Shown: piece after piece, positions 8,192 to 16,906 of the stretch | Numbering within the stretch: the first letter of the stretch is position 1 | How the letters are laid out: every line of letters begins with the position of its first letter | NCBI RefSeq assembly: GCF_011405515.1 | Contig: NZ_AP022671.1 | Span: 3,720,001-3,784,000, forward strand | Direction of reading: 5' to 3' | DNA from: Nitrospira sp. KM1 | GTDB lineage: Bacteria > Nitrospirota > Nitrospiria > Nitrospirales > Nitrospiraceae | Length of the DNA: 64,000 bases | The notes under the pieces: generated by a model | What the model was told of the DNA's origin: nothing | Databases searched by the model: none | Seen by the model: the letters and a program-made list of their open reading frames with translations, nothing else | Made by a program: the position numbers and the translations under genes

Positions 8192-8222
8192 TAGGGGACT
8201 GGCTCCGGTGCCTGCCTCGCGC
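8192..8222. repeat. REP-like repeat family B, truncated copy 3
   Basis: GGGGACTGGCTCCGGTGCCT matches the left and right parts of the copies at 2282 and 6364, but the internal GCAGTC segment is deleted. It sits after the fused toxin-antitoxin relic. Confidence 0.45.
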
Positions 8223-8292
8223 CTTCATCATCCGAAAATCCCCCCAGCTCGCAACCCCTAACCCGATACATTCATCCAGAGCGTGTCCCACT

Positions 8293-8309
8293 GTGACCTC
8301 AGATGTCAC
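8293..8309. promoter_or_regulatory. Second copy of the GTGAC-N7-GTCAC palindrome
   Basis: GTGACCTCAGATGTCAC differs from the element at 4933-4949 by one base. Here the symmetry extends to ACTGTGAC/GTCACAGT. It lies 59 nt before the ATG of a truncated secreted-protein gene, nearly the same distance as in the VWA operon. Confidence 0.5.
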
Positions 8310-8368
8310 AGTGCTCTGCCACAATGCGCTACATGATCATGGAGTCCGGCATGTGGAAGGAGGCGGCC

Positions 8369-8455
8369 ATGTGGAAAAAAATAGTGATGCTCCTGGCAGT
8401 GCTCTCGATGAGCCCCGCCGTAGCCGTGGCGGAAGATCTCGGCAGTCTCGGGTGA
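8369..8455 (+). pseudogene. Truncated start of an NPFG-type secreted protein gene
   Basis: From ATG 8369, with AAGGAGG at good distance upstream, the frame encodes 28 residues: a signal peptide (MWKKIVMLLAVLSMSPAVAV) followed by AEDLGSLG and a stop. The intact protein at 5706 has the same transition, AEDLGYLSANPFG. This is therefore a remnant holding promoter, signal peptide and first mature residues only; the repeat region is absent. The short peptide could still be made. Confidence 0.55.
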
Positions 8456-8644
8456 AAACGGGCATTGCATCACTGATCGTTCAAAGACCATGAGCTCAAG
8501 ATGACAGACGTTCTTGCTTTAGAAGGATTGCTTTCTTTAGGGGGAATCGGTATGCGTTTCAGCTGCGCTCATGTGCGTTGCCCTATCGCAACGAGGCAAA
8601 ACGCCGGACGCTAAGCTGGGCTATTCCACAAGGGTAAAGAAACC

Positions 8645-11600
8645 ATGCACATGACTGACAAGACAGCAGTTTTTGCCGCAACGGATCTGTCGAACTTTCT
8701 GGCGTGCCGGCATCGTAGTGCATTGGACCTGGCTGCTGCCATGGGAAAGCTTAAGGCGCCCGCCGCATTGCTCGATATGGCACTCACGCTGCTGCGGGAG
8801 AAGGGCGCTGCACACGAGCGAGCCTACGTCGAACATCTGCGCGCGCAAGGACTCACCGTAGTCGAGATACCAGTTGATGCGGCACCTGACGAGCGCGTCT
8901 CGCAAACCGTCGTAGCGCTCAAATCTGGAGCGGACGTCATCTGCCAGGGAGCGTTTGCCGGCCAGGGCTGGATTGGCTATGCCGATGTCCTGCGCAAGGA
9001 GCCTTGTCCACCTGGAAGGCGATCGAGTCTCGGCGACTTCTACTATGAGCCCTATGATACGAAGTTGGCGCGTGAGACGAGAGGAGGGACGATCCTGCAG
9101 CTTGCACTCTATGCCGACCTGCTGGGCGAGATCCAAGGCGTCGCGCCCGAGCGTTTCTTCGTCGTCACCCCCGGGAAGGATTTTATCGTCCAGCCGTATC
9201 GTCTCGCGGACTATGCCGCGTATTTCCGCATGGTGCGCGCCCGGATGCTCAAGGTGTTGGGAAAAGGGCCCGATGTGCTCCTGACAGAGACCTACCCTGA
9301 TCCCGTGGAGCACTGTGATGTCTGTCGCTGGTGGGAGCGCTGCAACAAGCGACGCCGGGATGACGATCACCTTTCCTTCATCGCCGGCGTGGGCCTCTCT
9401 CAGCGCACCGAATTGGTATCGCGCGGCGTGACGACGCTGGCGGCCGCAGCCGTGATGCCCGTTCCCGTCACATTCAAGCCGTCCCGAGGCACAGCTGACA
9501 CGTACAACCGGATTGTCGAGCAGGCGCAGGTGCAGCTTGAGCAGAGGACAAAGAAGGAACCGATCTTCAAGGTGCTGCCGGTCGTCCCCGCCCAGGGGCT
9601 TTGCCGCCTGCCCGAACCATCCCCCGGCGATCTCTTTCTCGACCTGGAGGGAGCACGCTTTGTCCGTGAGGGCGGGCATGAGTATCTGTTTGGGCTGGGT
9701 CACGTCACCGCTACCGGAGACTTTGAGTATCGGCGCTGGTGGGCCATGGATACCATGGAGGAACAAGCGGCCTTTGAAGCATTGATCGATGCGATCCAGC
9801 ACGCACGGACAGTAGACCCCCATCTCCACATCTATCACTTTGCGCCGTACGAGCCGACGGCTCTCAAGCGTCTCGCAGGCCGTTATGCGATCAAACAGGA
9901 CGCGCTCGATGACCTGTTGCGGGGTGAATGCTTTGTCGATCTGTATGCGGCCGTTCGGCAGGCAGTACGCGCCGGTGTCGAGAGCTATTCGATCAAAGAG
10001 CTCGAGCAGTACTTCGGATACCAGCGAGTGATCGCCTTGCGGGACGCGGCAACGCACCGCATCGCGATCGAGATCGCGTTAGAAATTGGCGACCCGGACA
10101 CTATTTCAGAAGAAACGCGGCAGATCGTCGAAGAATATAACCGCGATGACGTCGTCTCCACATGGCGGTTGCGAGAGTGGTTGGAAGGTCTGCGGACGCG
10201 TCAGATCGAAGACGGGGTAGAGGTGCTGCGGCCAACGACCAAAGAGGCCGAAAAAAAGGACCCAGACGATCGCACCGCACGCGCAGAGGCCCTTCGCGCC
10301 GAATTGCTTGACGGCCTCTCACCGGAGGCAGCGACCGACCCCCACCATCCCGACCATCCCCGATGGCTGCTGGCTTTTCTGATCGACTGGCACCATCGGG
10401 AAGAAAAAGCAAACTGGTGGGAATACTTCCGACTAAAGGACCTTCCGGAAGAAGACTTGATCGACGAACCAAAAGCGCTTACCGGTCTTCAGCATGTCGT
10501 CGAGGTCGGACCCTTTCTGGGGAAGAAGGGGAAGCCGACCGGGAGTATCATCCACCGGTATCGGTTCCCGCTGCAGGAGGTGGAACTTACTGAAGGCGAT
10601 ACGCTGAAGCGGCTCGACGGTCAGGCCTTTGGCGAGGTACTGAAGCTCGACCGAACGGCGCTGACCATAGACGTGAAGCGCGGCCGTAACTCAGGCAAGG
10701 ACCATCCCCGGTCGGTGTTTTCGAATGATGTGTTCGGTATGGAACGGCAGCAAGAGTCCGTGATGCGGTTTGCGGCGAATCTGCATGCGGCGGGCTATCA
10801 GCAGCTCTCCGCCGGCGCAGACCTTCTTTACCGGCGTCCTCCGCGACTCCGCAAAGGCGAGTTCAATCCTCGCCTGAACGAATCCGCAGCGGACTTCGCA
10901 GTCCGAATCGTCACCGAGCTGGATCGAACAACGCTGGCCATTCAAGGGCCGCCCGGGGCTGGGAAGACGTATGCGGGCGCACGCATGATTCGTACAGCGG
11001 TAGGGGCCGGTATGCGGGTCGGCGTGACGGCGAACAGTCACAAAGTCATCCAGAATTTACTCGCCGAGATCGAGAAGCAAGGCCGAAACGAAGGGAAGGA
11101 ACTCCGGCTTGGCCACAAAGTGGACGACGAGGGGAACCTTGCTGATGGTGTGACGCCGTTTAAGGATAACGGATCAGCCATTGCCGCCATCACCAGTCGG
11201 GAGATCGAAGTGCTGGGCGGAACGGCCTGGCTCTGGGCGAGCGAGCATGCGACGCAGTCGGTAGACTTGCTGTTTGTCGATGAAGCCGGACAATTCTCGC
11301 TGGCGAACACGCTGGCAGTAGCATCAGCAGCGATGAGTGTCGTCGTGTTCGGCGATCCGCAGCAATTGGATCAGCCGCAGAAGGCGAGCCATCCGGAGGG
11401 TGTCGGGGTCTCGGCACTGGCTCACGTCCTCGGTGGGAGCGAGACGATGCCGACTGATCGAGGCATTTTCATGCCGGAAACCTGGCGCCTAGCGCCGGCG
11501 GTCTGCAGCTTCACCTCGGAGTTGTTCTACGCCGGCAAGTTAAAACCCCTTCCATCTCTGGCCGTTCAACGGCTTACCGGGACAGCGGTCTTCGATGGTG

Positions 11601-12082
11601 CGGGGCTTTGGTGGATCGCCGTGGCGCACGACGGCAATCGCAGCTCGTCCGATGAGGAAGTGAGGGCCGTCGCGGAACTGGTGGATCAACTGATAGGCGC
11701 GAGGTGGGTGGATCAGGATGGGAAGACGTGCCCTTTTATCGCGGCTGACTTAAGGGTCGTGGCGCCGTACAACGCCCAGGTGAACCGTCTCGCTGCTCGT
11801 CTCCAGCCACGGGGCGTTCCGGTCGGGACTGTGGACAAGTTCCAAGGGCAAACCTGTGCGGCAGTCATCTACTCGATGGCCACTTCGTCTCCCGAGGATG
11901 CGCCTCGCGGGATGGAATTTCTCTATTCTCTCAACCGGCTTAATGTGGCTACGTCGCGTGGACGCTGTGCCACGTTCATCGTCGCAAGCCCCGCACTTCT
12001 TGACCCTCAATGCTGGACACCAAGACAGATGCAGCTGGCGAACGGCCTGTGCCGGTTTGTAGAAATGGCGAGGCGGCCTTAG
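8645..12082 (+). CDS. TM0106-type RecB-like nuclease fused to RNase H-like exonuclease and SF1 helicase
   Basis: A 1145-residue multidomain protein. The N-terminal RecB/Cas4-like nuclease region has Cys21 (FLACRHR) and a cysteine triad at about 224-233 (CDVCRWWERC), the layout of an Fe-S-stabilised PD-(D/E)XK fold. About residues 333-510 form a YprB-type RNase H-like exonuclease (LFLDLEGARF, HIYHFAPYEPTALKRL, YNRDDVVSTWRLREWL). The C-terminal SF1 helicase has Walker A GPPGAGKTY at about 768, VDEAGQ at about 878, FGDPQQLDQPQ, and late motifs VGTVDKFQGQ and LNRLNVATSRG. This order is that of the TM0106 family. It probably unwinds and degrades DNA; a repair or defence role is inferred from family and island context. 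It appears monocistronic. Confidence 0.9.
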   Translation: MHMTDKTAVFAATDLSNFLACRHRSALDLAAAMGKLKAPAALLDMALTLLREKGAAHERAYVEHLRAQGLTVVEIPVDAAPDERVSQTVVALKSGADVICQGAFAGQGWIGYADVLRKEPCPPGRRSSLGDFYYEPYDTKLARETRGGTILQLALYADLLGEIQGVAPERFFVVTPGKDFIVQPYRLADYAAYFRMVRARMLKVLGKGPDVLLTETYPDPVEHCDVCRWWERCNKRRRDDDHLSFIAGVGLSQRTELVSRGVTTLAAAAVMPVPVTFKPSRGTADTYNRIVEQAQVQLEQRTKKEPIFKVLPVVPAQGLCRLPEPSPGDLFLDLEGARFVREGGHEYLFGLGHVTATGDFEYRRWWAMDTMEEQAAFEALIDAIQHARTVDPHLHIYHFAPYEPTALKRLAGRYAIKQDALDDLLRGECFVDLYAAVRQAVRAGVESYSIKELEQYFGYQRVIALRDAATHRIAIEIALEIGDPDTISEETRQIVEEYNRDDVVSTWRLREWLEGLRTRQIEDGVEVLRPTTKEAEKKDPDDRTARAEALRAELLDGLSPEAATDPHHPDHPRWLLAFLIDWHHREEKANWWEYFRLKDLPEEDLIDEPKALTGLQHVVEVGPFLGKKGKPTGSIIHRYRFPLQEVELTEGDTLKRLDGQAFGEVLKLDRTALTIDVKRGRNSGKDHPRSVFSNDVFGMERQQESVMRFAANLHAAGYQQLSAGADLLYRRPPRLRKGEFNPRLNESAADFAVRIVTELDRTTLAIQGPPGAGKTYAGARMIRTAVGAGMRVGVTANSHKVIQNLLAEIEKQGRNEGKELRLGHKVDDEGNLADGVTPFKDNGSAIAAITSREIEVLGGTAWLWASEHATQSVDLLFVDEAGQFSLANTLAVASAAMSVVVFGDPQQLDQPQKASHPEGVGVSALAHVLGGSETMPTDRGIFMPETWRLAPAVCSFTSELFYAGKLKPLPSLAVQRLTGTAVFDGAGLWWIAVAHDGNRSSSDEEVRAVAELVDQLIGARWVDQDGKTCPFIAADLRVVAPYNAQVNRLAARLQPRGVPVGTVDKFQGQTCAAVIYSMATSSPEDAPRGMEFLYSLNRLNVATSRGRCATFIVASPALLDPQCWTPRQMQLANGLCRFVEMARRP

Positions 12083-12084
12083 CG

Positions 12085-12135
12085 CGGAGAAAGGTGTCAG
12101 AGCGCGGAGAAAGGTGTCAGGAACCATTCCTGACT
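12085..12135. repeat. REP family A, left-end type, tandem head
   Basis: The unit GCGCGGAGAAAGGTGTCAG occurs twice in tandem and runs into GTCAGGAACCATTCCTGAC, an 8-bp perfect hairpin with a 3-nt loop. The same sequence is found at 18614-18676 and 19786-19826. Confidence 0.8.
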
Positions 12136-12140
12136 TGCCC

Positions 12141-12325
12141 CGGCCCAGATGGAGTGGGTGAACGCCGATGAGCACCACGAGCAGGTCGAAGCGCTTCGCC
12201 GCAGTCGTGAAGGGTCTACCGTTTTGAAGCGAGCCATGGACGAAGCAGATGGTGACGAGATGGAATCTCGGCATGACGCTGCGAGAGAGGGGACGGTCAC
12301 CGAAAGACTAAACAATGGTTCCTGA
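12141..12325 (+). pseudogene. 3' remnant of a RAYT transposase
   Basis: About 180 bp match the 3' end of the intact RAYT gene at 20505-20683 (TGGGTGAACGCCGATGAGCA and onward to the stop), with small indels that break the frame. It is framed by the REP unit at 12085-12135 and an inverted half-REP at 12319-12345. The whole looks like an internally deleted, MITE-like derivative of the RAYT element. Confidence 0.75.
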
Positions 12326-12345
12326 CACCTTTTTGTCTTCACCTT
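12319..12345. repeat. REP family A, inverted right-end type
   Basis: GGTTCCTGACACCTTTTTGT is the reverse complement of the left-end core (AAAGGTGTCAGGAACC). It is followed by a tandem ACCTTTTTGTCTTC duplication and then directly by the restriction-gene relic. Confidence 0.7.
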
Positions 12346-12353
12346 TTTGTCTT

Positions 12354-12683
12354 CACGACCGGGATTCGCAGAAGTGGTTCCGGCCTGCCTCAGGCCAATT
12401 TCAAATCACATATAAGCATGGCGCTTCGCACCATGACTACCAACCCGATTTTGTCGCTGAGACAACAGACTGTATCTACATGCTCGAACCCAAAGCCAAG
12501 AACGAGATGACGTCACCCGATGTGTTGGCGAAGAAAGAGGCCGCTGTCCTCTGGTGCAGCCGCGCCACCGCTCACGCTCTGAGCAACGGCGGCAAGCCAT
12601 GGAAGTATGTTCTCATACCCCACGACGTGATCGCGGAGAATATGACGCTGACAGGGCTGGTGAAGCAATATTCAATCACATGA
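12354..12683 (+). pseudogene. C-terminal fragment of a type III restriction enzyme Res subunit
   Basis: About 110 residues in one frame: DSQKWFRPASGQFQITYK, DYQPDFVAETTDCIYMLEPK, KNEMTSPDVLAKKEAAVLWC, and the ending GGKPWKYVLIPHDVIAENMT. This matches the C-terminal endonuclease end of Res-type subunits (the PDF...LEPK arrangement is the PD-(D/E)XK core). The helicase domain and the Mod partner are absent. The fragment starts right at the REP/RAYT remnant, so the element marks the breakpoint. It cannot act as a restriction enzyme on its own. Confidence 0.7.
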
Positions 12684-12863
12684 ATTAAATGGATTTAGAA
12701 TCAGAATGACTGTACCGGCAACGGATGGATTCAATCCCCCGCATATTGCTGTCTCGAGATCGTCGATGGACAGCGAAACTTTAAAGTATAGACGAAGTGG
12801 GAACATAAGAATGGCAGCTCCTTTCTATCTCGTCGGATCTGGTATAAGAAAAAGCACAATTAC

Positions 12864-13922
12864 ATGGCTCTAGATAATTTTCCTGTTCAGCGAGACCTGT
12901 TCACAGCTGTAGGTCATCTCGGAATGAGAAGACATGCAGAGGACAGTCTCACAAATGCATTTCAAGCGTGCTTTACATACTCTCCTGTGTTTCAGCAAGC
13001 AATACTGCAGAAGCTTTGGTTGGTGTGCGGTCTCGGAAGAATTCCGCCGATCAACATAAACTGGAAATGTGCAACACAGATTAGCGATCAAGACTCTCGT
13101 TATGACATCTACATCTCGCCAGAACTAGAGAATCAAAGTAAAGCGAAAATCCCTGTTTTTATAATTGAGAACAAGTTAGCCGCCCCCTTGATTGATCGAC
13201 AACTTAAGAAGTATTCGAAAAAGAAAAGGGATTGCGATCATTGTATTGTCGTTATCACGAGGGATCATCCAGAAGTCTCGCTAAAATGGTTAAGCATGAA
13301 TGCCATAGCCGCTTTGCGCTGGCAGGATTTGTATCTTGCACTCCAGCAGGCATCAGGTAAAGGAAACAAGGTAGACAAGTTTCTGATCGCTAACTTTCTA
13401 AAATATTTGTCGAGGGCAAATATGGCCTATGAGTCCGTATCGCTTACAGATATTCAGCATTTCGGCCGCTTGTTAAGTGCCATTTCAAAAGGCAGACGGG
13501 ACGGCATTGTCAATAGAGGGCGAAAGGCATTCTCCACAGGTGATGCAATTCTCCGGTTGTTGAAGGAGGTGCAGGTTATTGCTGAGGAACATTTATACAG
13601 TCCAACACGCTTTTATCTCTGGGGCCCTGGCTATGATAGGTATGAGGACCAAGGCATTTGGCATTGTCTTTATTTCTCCTTCTATAAGGGCAAACAATCT
13701 ATTAACTGCGGAATATCAATTTCCGATGATGCTAAAGAAGACGTCTACCTTGAGATCTATTATTGGGACGACAAAAACAACGCTTACCATAAACAACCAA
13801 ATTGTTGTCTGGACGTGAAACAGTTCATCATCGATGGCGCGCTTGATAAGGACAAAATTGCATCAAAATGCAGAAACTTGTTTCAACGGTGGGGTGTCGC
13901 AAAGCGGACTATGCATAGCTGA
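12864..13922 (+). CDS. PD-(D/E)XK nuclease-like protein (PDDEXK_4 type), horizontally acquired
   Basis: A 352-residue protein. Near residue 85 it reads SRYDIYISPELEN, then PVFIIENKLAAPLIDRQLKK. The Asp, the Glu-x-Lys and the following Gln are the active-site arrangement of the PD-(D/E)XK superfamily, closest in style to PF14281. A C-terminal domain of about 150 residues (WGPGYDRYEDQGIWHCLYFS...) is not recognised. The gene and its flanks (about 12.7-14.3 kb) are visibly AT-richer than the rest of the window, with many AAA/ATT codons, which points to transfer. No partner gene lies beside it. A defence role is only an inference from the island setting. Confidence 0.75.
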   Translation: MALDNFPVQRDLFTAVGHLGMRRHAEDSLTNAFQACFTYSPVFQQAILQKLWLVCGLGRIPPININWKCATQISDQDSRYDIYISPELENQSKAKIPVFIIENKLAAPLIDRQLKKYSKKKRDCDHCIVVITRDHPEVSLKWLSMNAIAALRWQDLYLALQQASGKGNKVDKFLIANFLKYLSRANMAYESVSLTDIQHFGRLLSAISKGRRDGIVNRGRKAFSTGDAILRLLKEVQVIAEEHLYSPTRFYLWGPGYDRYEDQGIWHCLYFSFYKGKQSINCGISISDDAKEDVYLEIYYWDDKNNAYHKQPNCCLDVKQFIIDGALDKDKIASKCRNLFQRWGVAKRTMHS

Positions 13923-13964
13923 CAGTGAAAATCATTTGAAACAATCATTTGTTTGTCTGGGCTC

Positions 13965-14060
13965 AGGTCTTGCGGTCAGCATTATCCTGAGTAGGCTTCT
14001 GCGCCATGGCCAGACTGCCTCGCATCGAATTCCCACGATCTTCTGCCGGGCATTGCCGTG
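13965..14060 (+). pseudogene. 5' relic of a Y1-type transposase element
   Basis: CTCAGGTCTTGCGGTCAGCA followed by ATGGCCAGACTGCCTCGCAT parallels the start of the element at 14346-14420 (TCAGGTCTTGCAATC... ATGGCCCGTCCACTACGGAT). Only the first dozen codons (MARLPRIEF) are recognisable; the rest is lost. Confidence 0.45.
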
Positions 14061-14394
14061 ACTCGTCACATGATAGACGGCCGCGCCGCCCGGTAATTCT
14101 AGAAATGGCACTTAGTTATCCGAGTAGATACACTGTTATATCTTTTCTGAAAAATACTGGTATTTCCTCTATAGGTCATACCTTTTTCCCGCCACCCCTC
14201 CTTTGGAATGATTGTTTTCGGATCTAAAGATCGGTAACTCTCTTTGCCAATTGCCTAAAGTTTAAAGTTGCCGGATAGGGTCATGAGAGGGCAGGGAGAC
14301 CTCTGAAGCAAGTCAAAAAACATCCAGAGGCTGGGAAGACCGCATTGGGGTCAGGTCTTGCAATCGTGCATTGTGAGCGGTACAGTCCCTCCCC

Positions 14395-15228
14395 ATGGCC
14401 CGTCCACTACGGATCGAATTTTCCGGTGCCGTCTACCATGTGACCGGTCGGGGAAATGACAGGCCATCGTCGCCAATGATCGTGACCGAACGCACTGGCT
14501 TGCGGTTCTCGCCCGCGTGATCGAGCGCTACAACTGGCTGTGTCATGGGTACTGTCTGATGGACGACCATTATCATCTCCTCCTCGAAACGCCTCAATCC
14601 AATTTGTCTCTCGGTATGCGTCATCTCAACGGACTCTACACACAGGGATACAACCGGCGGCCCCGGCGAGTCGGCCATCTGTTTCAGGGACGGTTCAAAG
14701 CCATTCTCGTGGAGAAGGGAAGCTCACCTGCTCGAGCTATGTCGCTATGTGGTCTTGAATCCCATCCGGGAAAAAGTGGTCCTGCATCCGCGACAGTACG
14801 GCTGGAGTAGTTATCGGGCGACGGCTGACGAGCTTACCCCTCCGGACTGGCTGACCACTGACTGGATACTGGGGCAGTTCGGCACGCGCCGAGGAGACGC
14901 CTGTAGTCGATATCGGGACTTTGTGAAAGCGGGGCGCGGAGGAGCCGCTCCGTGGGATCAGGTACAGGGCCAGATCTATCTCGGGTCGGAGGACTTCGTC
15001 GCCCGGCACCAACCGAATTGCGTAATTCGCGACATTCCCCGGCGGCAGACGCAGGCCTAACGGCCTACGCTCCGCGTGCTGCTTGATCGCAAAGGAAAGG
15101 TCAGGCAGCATATCCATACTGCATATCGGCAGTATGGTTATCGCTTGGCCGAGATCGCGGATTATCTCGGCGTTCATGCGGCGACAGTCAGCCGGCGGCT
15201 GAAAGACGCTGAACAGGCGAATGTATGA
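14395..15228 (+). pseudogene. Y1_Tnp (REP-associated/IS200-like) transposase with three lesions
   Basis: The gene starts MARPLRIEFSGAVYHVTGRG. A frameshift near 14460 moves it to RVIERYNWLCHGYCLMDDHY and HLLLETPQ (HUH-type His pair in DDHYHLLLE), then GHLFQGRFKAILVEK. A second shift near 14725 leads to ELCRYVVLNPIREKV. An in-frame stop at 15058-15060 separates the last 55 codons (RPTLRVLLDRKGKVRQ... EIADYLGVHAATVSRRLK), a helix-turn-helix tail. The intact form would be a roughly 280-residue single-strand transposase with a C-terminal DNA-binding domain. At least three independent inactivating changes show that it is long dead. Confidence 0.85.
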
Positions 15229-15466
15229 TTGAAAACCTGACCGAAGAGACTTTTCCCGCTCTTGGTCATGTGTTTTGCCTTTCGTGGCAAGGCTGACTGT
15301 TATTCAAACCGGAGAAGATCCCAAGACGGTACTTTCCCGCTGCGAGTGGGGACATGACGATTACAGTCTGAAGATCGAAATTTGCCGAAGGCGCCAGCCC
15401 CACCAGGGCAGCAGGATCTAGGGTTGGAAGGCACGTGACCAGATTCAGATCGGAGTAGGGCCGTCC

Positions 15467-15726
15467 ATGCCGACGATCAGTGTTTTCTATGGTATCGTGA
15501 TTCAAATGTTTTGGCGAGATCATAATCCACCGCATTTCCATGCGCTGTATGGCGAGCACGAGGCGGTTTTCGATGTGCGCGATTTACGCATCTTGCGAGG
15601 AACGCTGCCCCTCGTGCCATGGCGCTTGTCCTGGAATGGGCAACCGATCATCGAGACGAACTGATGGAGGACTGGAATTTATGCAGCCAACTCAAAACTC
15701 CAAAACCGATAGACCCTCTGACGTAG
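15467..15726 (+). pseudogene. DUF4160 protein with one frameshift
   Basis: From ATG 15467 the frame reads MPTISVFYGIVIQMFWRDHN, PPHFHALYGEHEAVFDVRD, typical of DUF4160 (the PPHFH motif). It slips after RGTLP near 15610 and stops at 15664. In the next frame MALVLEWATDHRDELMEDWN and a short tail run to 15726, which is the normal DUF4160 C-terminus. A single 1-nt loss or 2-nt gain in the C-rich stretch explains it. The family is commonly paired with DUF2442, as here, in toxin-antitoxin-like loci. Confidence 0.75.
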
Positions 15727-16016
15727 AACCGGCCATCCGGCATGTTGTGCCTTGGCGGGTTGTTTCCGTGAGCACCATGCCTGAGTTCTCGTTGCGGGTC
15801 GCGTTTGTCGATGGCGCCACGGGTGAGGTGGACATGCGAAACTTTCTGAGTGGTCCTCAGACGACTGGAACGGTGTTCGAGCCGCTACGAGACCCAAGTG
15901 TCTTTGCTCAGGTGGGTGTGGTGATGGGCACTGTCCAATGGGCGAATGGCGCGGATCTCGCTCCCGATGCCATGTATGACGCGATCAAAGCCCATGGCCG
16001 GTGGATTGTCGAGTGA
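15681..16016 (+). CDS. DUF2442 protein
   Basis: A 111-residue protein, with the DUF2442 core in VVSVSTMPEFSLRVAFVDGA, GEVDMRNFL and a C-terminal WANGADLAPDAMYDAI. The ATG at 15681 lies inside the end of the frameshifted DUF4160 gene, so the two were translated as an overlapping pair. DUF2442 proteins are small DNA- or partner-binding proteins often annotated as antitoxin-like, without a firm function. The remaining integrity of this gene fits the pattern in this island that the antitoxin side outlives its partner. Confidence 0.75.
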   Translation: MQPTQNSKTDRPSDVEPAIRHVVPWRVVSVSTMPEFSLRVAFVDGATGEVDMRNFLSGPQTTGTVFEPLRDPSVFAQVGVVMGTVQWANGADLAPDAMYDAIKAHGRWIVE

Positions 16017-16044
16017 AGGGACACCTTTTCACCTTTCAGGAGTC

Positions 16045-16281
16045 ATGACCATGATTAAAGAGCATGATCGAGTGGTGCTGGCTGCGACCGTGCCAACCGA
16101 AGGGCTTGTGGCGGATGATGTGGGTACGGTGGTGCACGTCTATGGAGATGGTCAGGCCTACGAGGTGGAGTTCACCACTCTGGAAGGGAAGACTGCTGCG
16201 GTCATCACGGTGGAAGCCGCCCACGTTCGCCCTGTGGGCAAACGCGAGATCACCCACGCCCGCGAACGTGCTTCGCGGTAG
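16045..16281 (+). CDS. DUF4926 protein
   Basis: A 78-residue protein (or 76 from the ATG at 16051): MIKEHDRVVLAATVPTEGLV, DVGTVVHVYGDGQAYEVEF and VITVEAAHVRPV. This is a small SH3-like beta barrel of the DUF4926 family. TTTCAGGAG precedes the start. It follows the DUF2442 gene by 28 nt and is probably in the same transcript. DUF4926 genes are frequently found beside toxin-like DUF genes. No enzymatic motif is visible. Confidence 0.75.
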   Translation: MTMIKEHDRVVLAATVPTEGLVADDVGTVVHVYGDGQAYEVEFTTLEGKTAAVITVEAAHVRPVGKREITHARERASR

Positions 16282-16296
16282 CCCAGCCGATTCACC

Positions 16297-16626
16297 GTGT
16301 CACTTCTGCTGCAAGAAAGCCTGCCGGACCTTGCGGACGAGTTAACCTCTCTTCTTGGGAAAATGAATGAACGGGACCTGATCGCCCAAATTCCGAAACT
16401 TCGGCTGGTTGATCGGTGCCGCTGCGGCGATGATTTCTGCGCCACGCTCTACACGGCGCCTAAACCCAATGGAGCTTATGGACCGAACCACCAAAGCCTC
16501 TCTCTGAGTCCTTCCTGCGGACAGTTGGTTCTTGACCTCGTTGACAGGAAAATTTCGTGCATTGAAATTCTCTTCCGAGAGGACATCAGAGGCAGAGTCT
16601 TGCAACTGTTTCCGCAGACATCATGA
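16297..16626 (+). CDS. Conserved hypothetical with CRCGDDFCATxYT motif
   Basis: A 109-residue protein from a GTG start 15 nt after the DUF4926 stop. The centre holds RLVDRCRCGDDFCATLYTAP with three cysteines in a C-x-C-x4-C pattern, a possible metal or redox site, followed by GAYGPNHQSLSL and a Val/Leu/Asp-rich C-terminal segment. I recall homologues with the same DRCRCGDDFCATFYT block but no assigned function. It belongs to the preceding DUF cluster by spacing and strand. The start is uncertain because no clear ribosome-binding site is seen. Confidence 0.6.
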   Translation: MSLLLQESLPDLADELTSLLGKMNERDLIAQIPKLRLVDRCRCGDDFCATLYTAPKPNGAYGPNHQSLSLSPSCGQLVLDLVDRKISCIEILFREDIRGRVLQLFPQTS

Positions 16627-16906
16627 ACCTCCAGCCATCGTCCACAAGCTCTGCTGATCCGCTGTATTCCGTCGTCGCTCCAATCCCTCCCGCCACGCCT
16701 GCCACTGAACTCTGTCCCTCAGTGTTTCGTGAATCAGTGCATCCCAAAATCCTCATGCCAATGTATTCTGCCCAGTTGCGCCGGGCGATGGCGACGTTGA
16801 ATTTGGTGCCCACGATTCACGCTGTGGCTACCGTAAGCGCAAGCGGCGCAGTATGACGTCCGATCAGGCGATGGAGCGAAAACCGGAGATATCCTGCTTC
16901 CTCGGG

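Noticed and set aside
8621-10057. Long minus-strand open frame of 478 codons opposite the nuclease-helicase gene
   Set aside because: It is antisense to a gene with full domain content, has no family features and reflects GC-rich codon bias.
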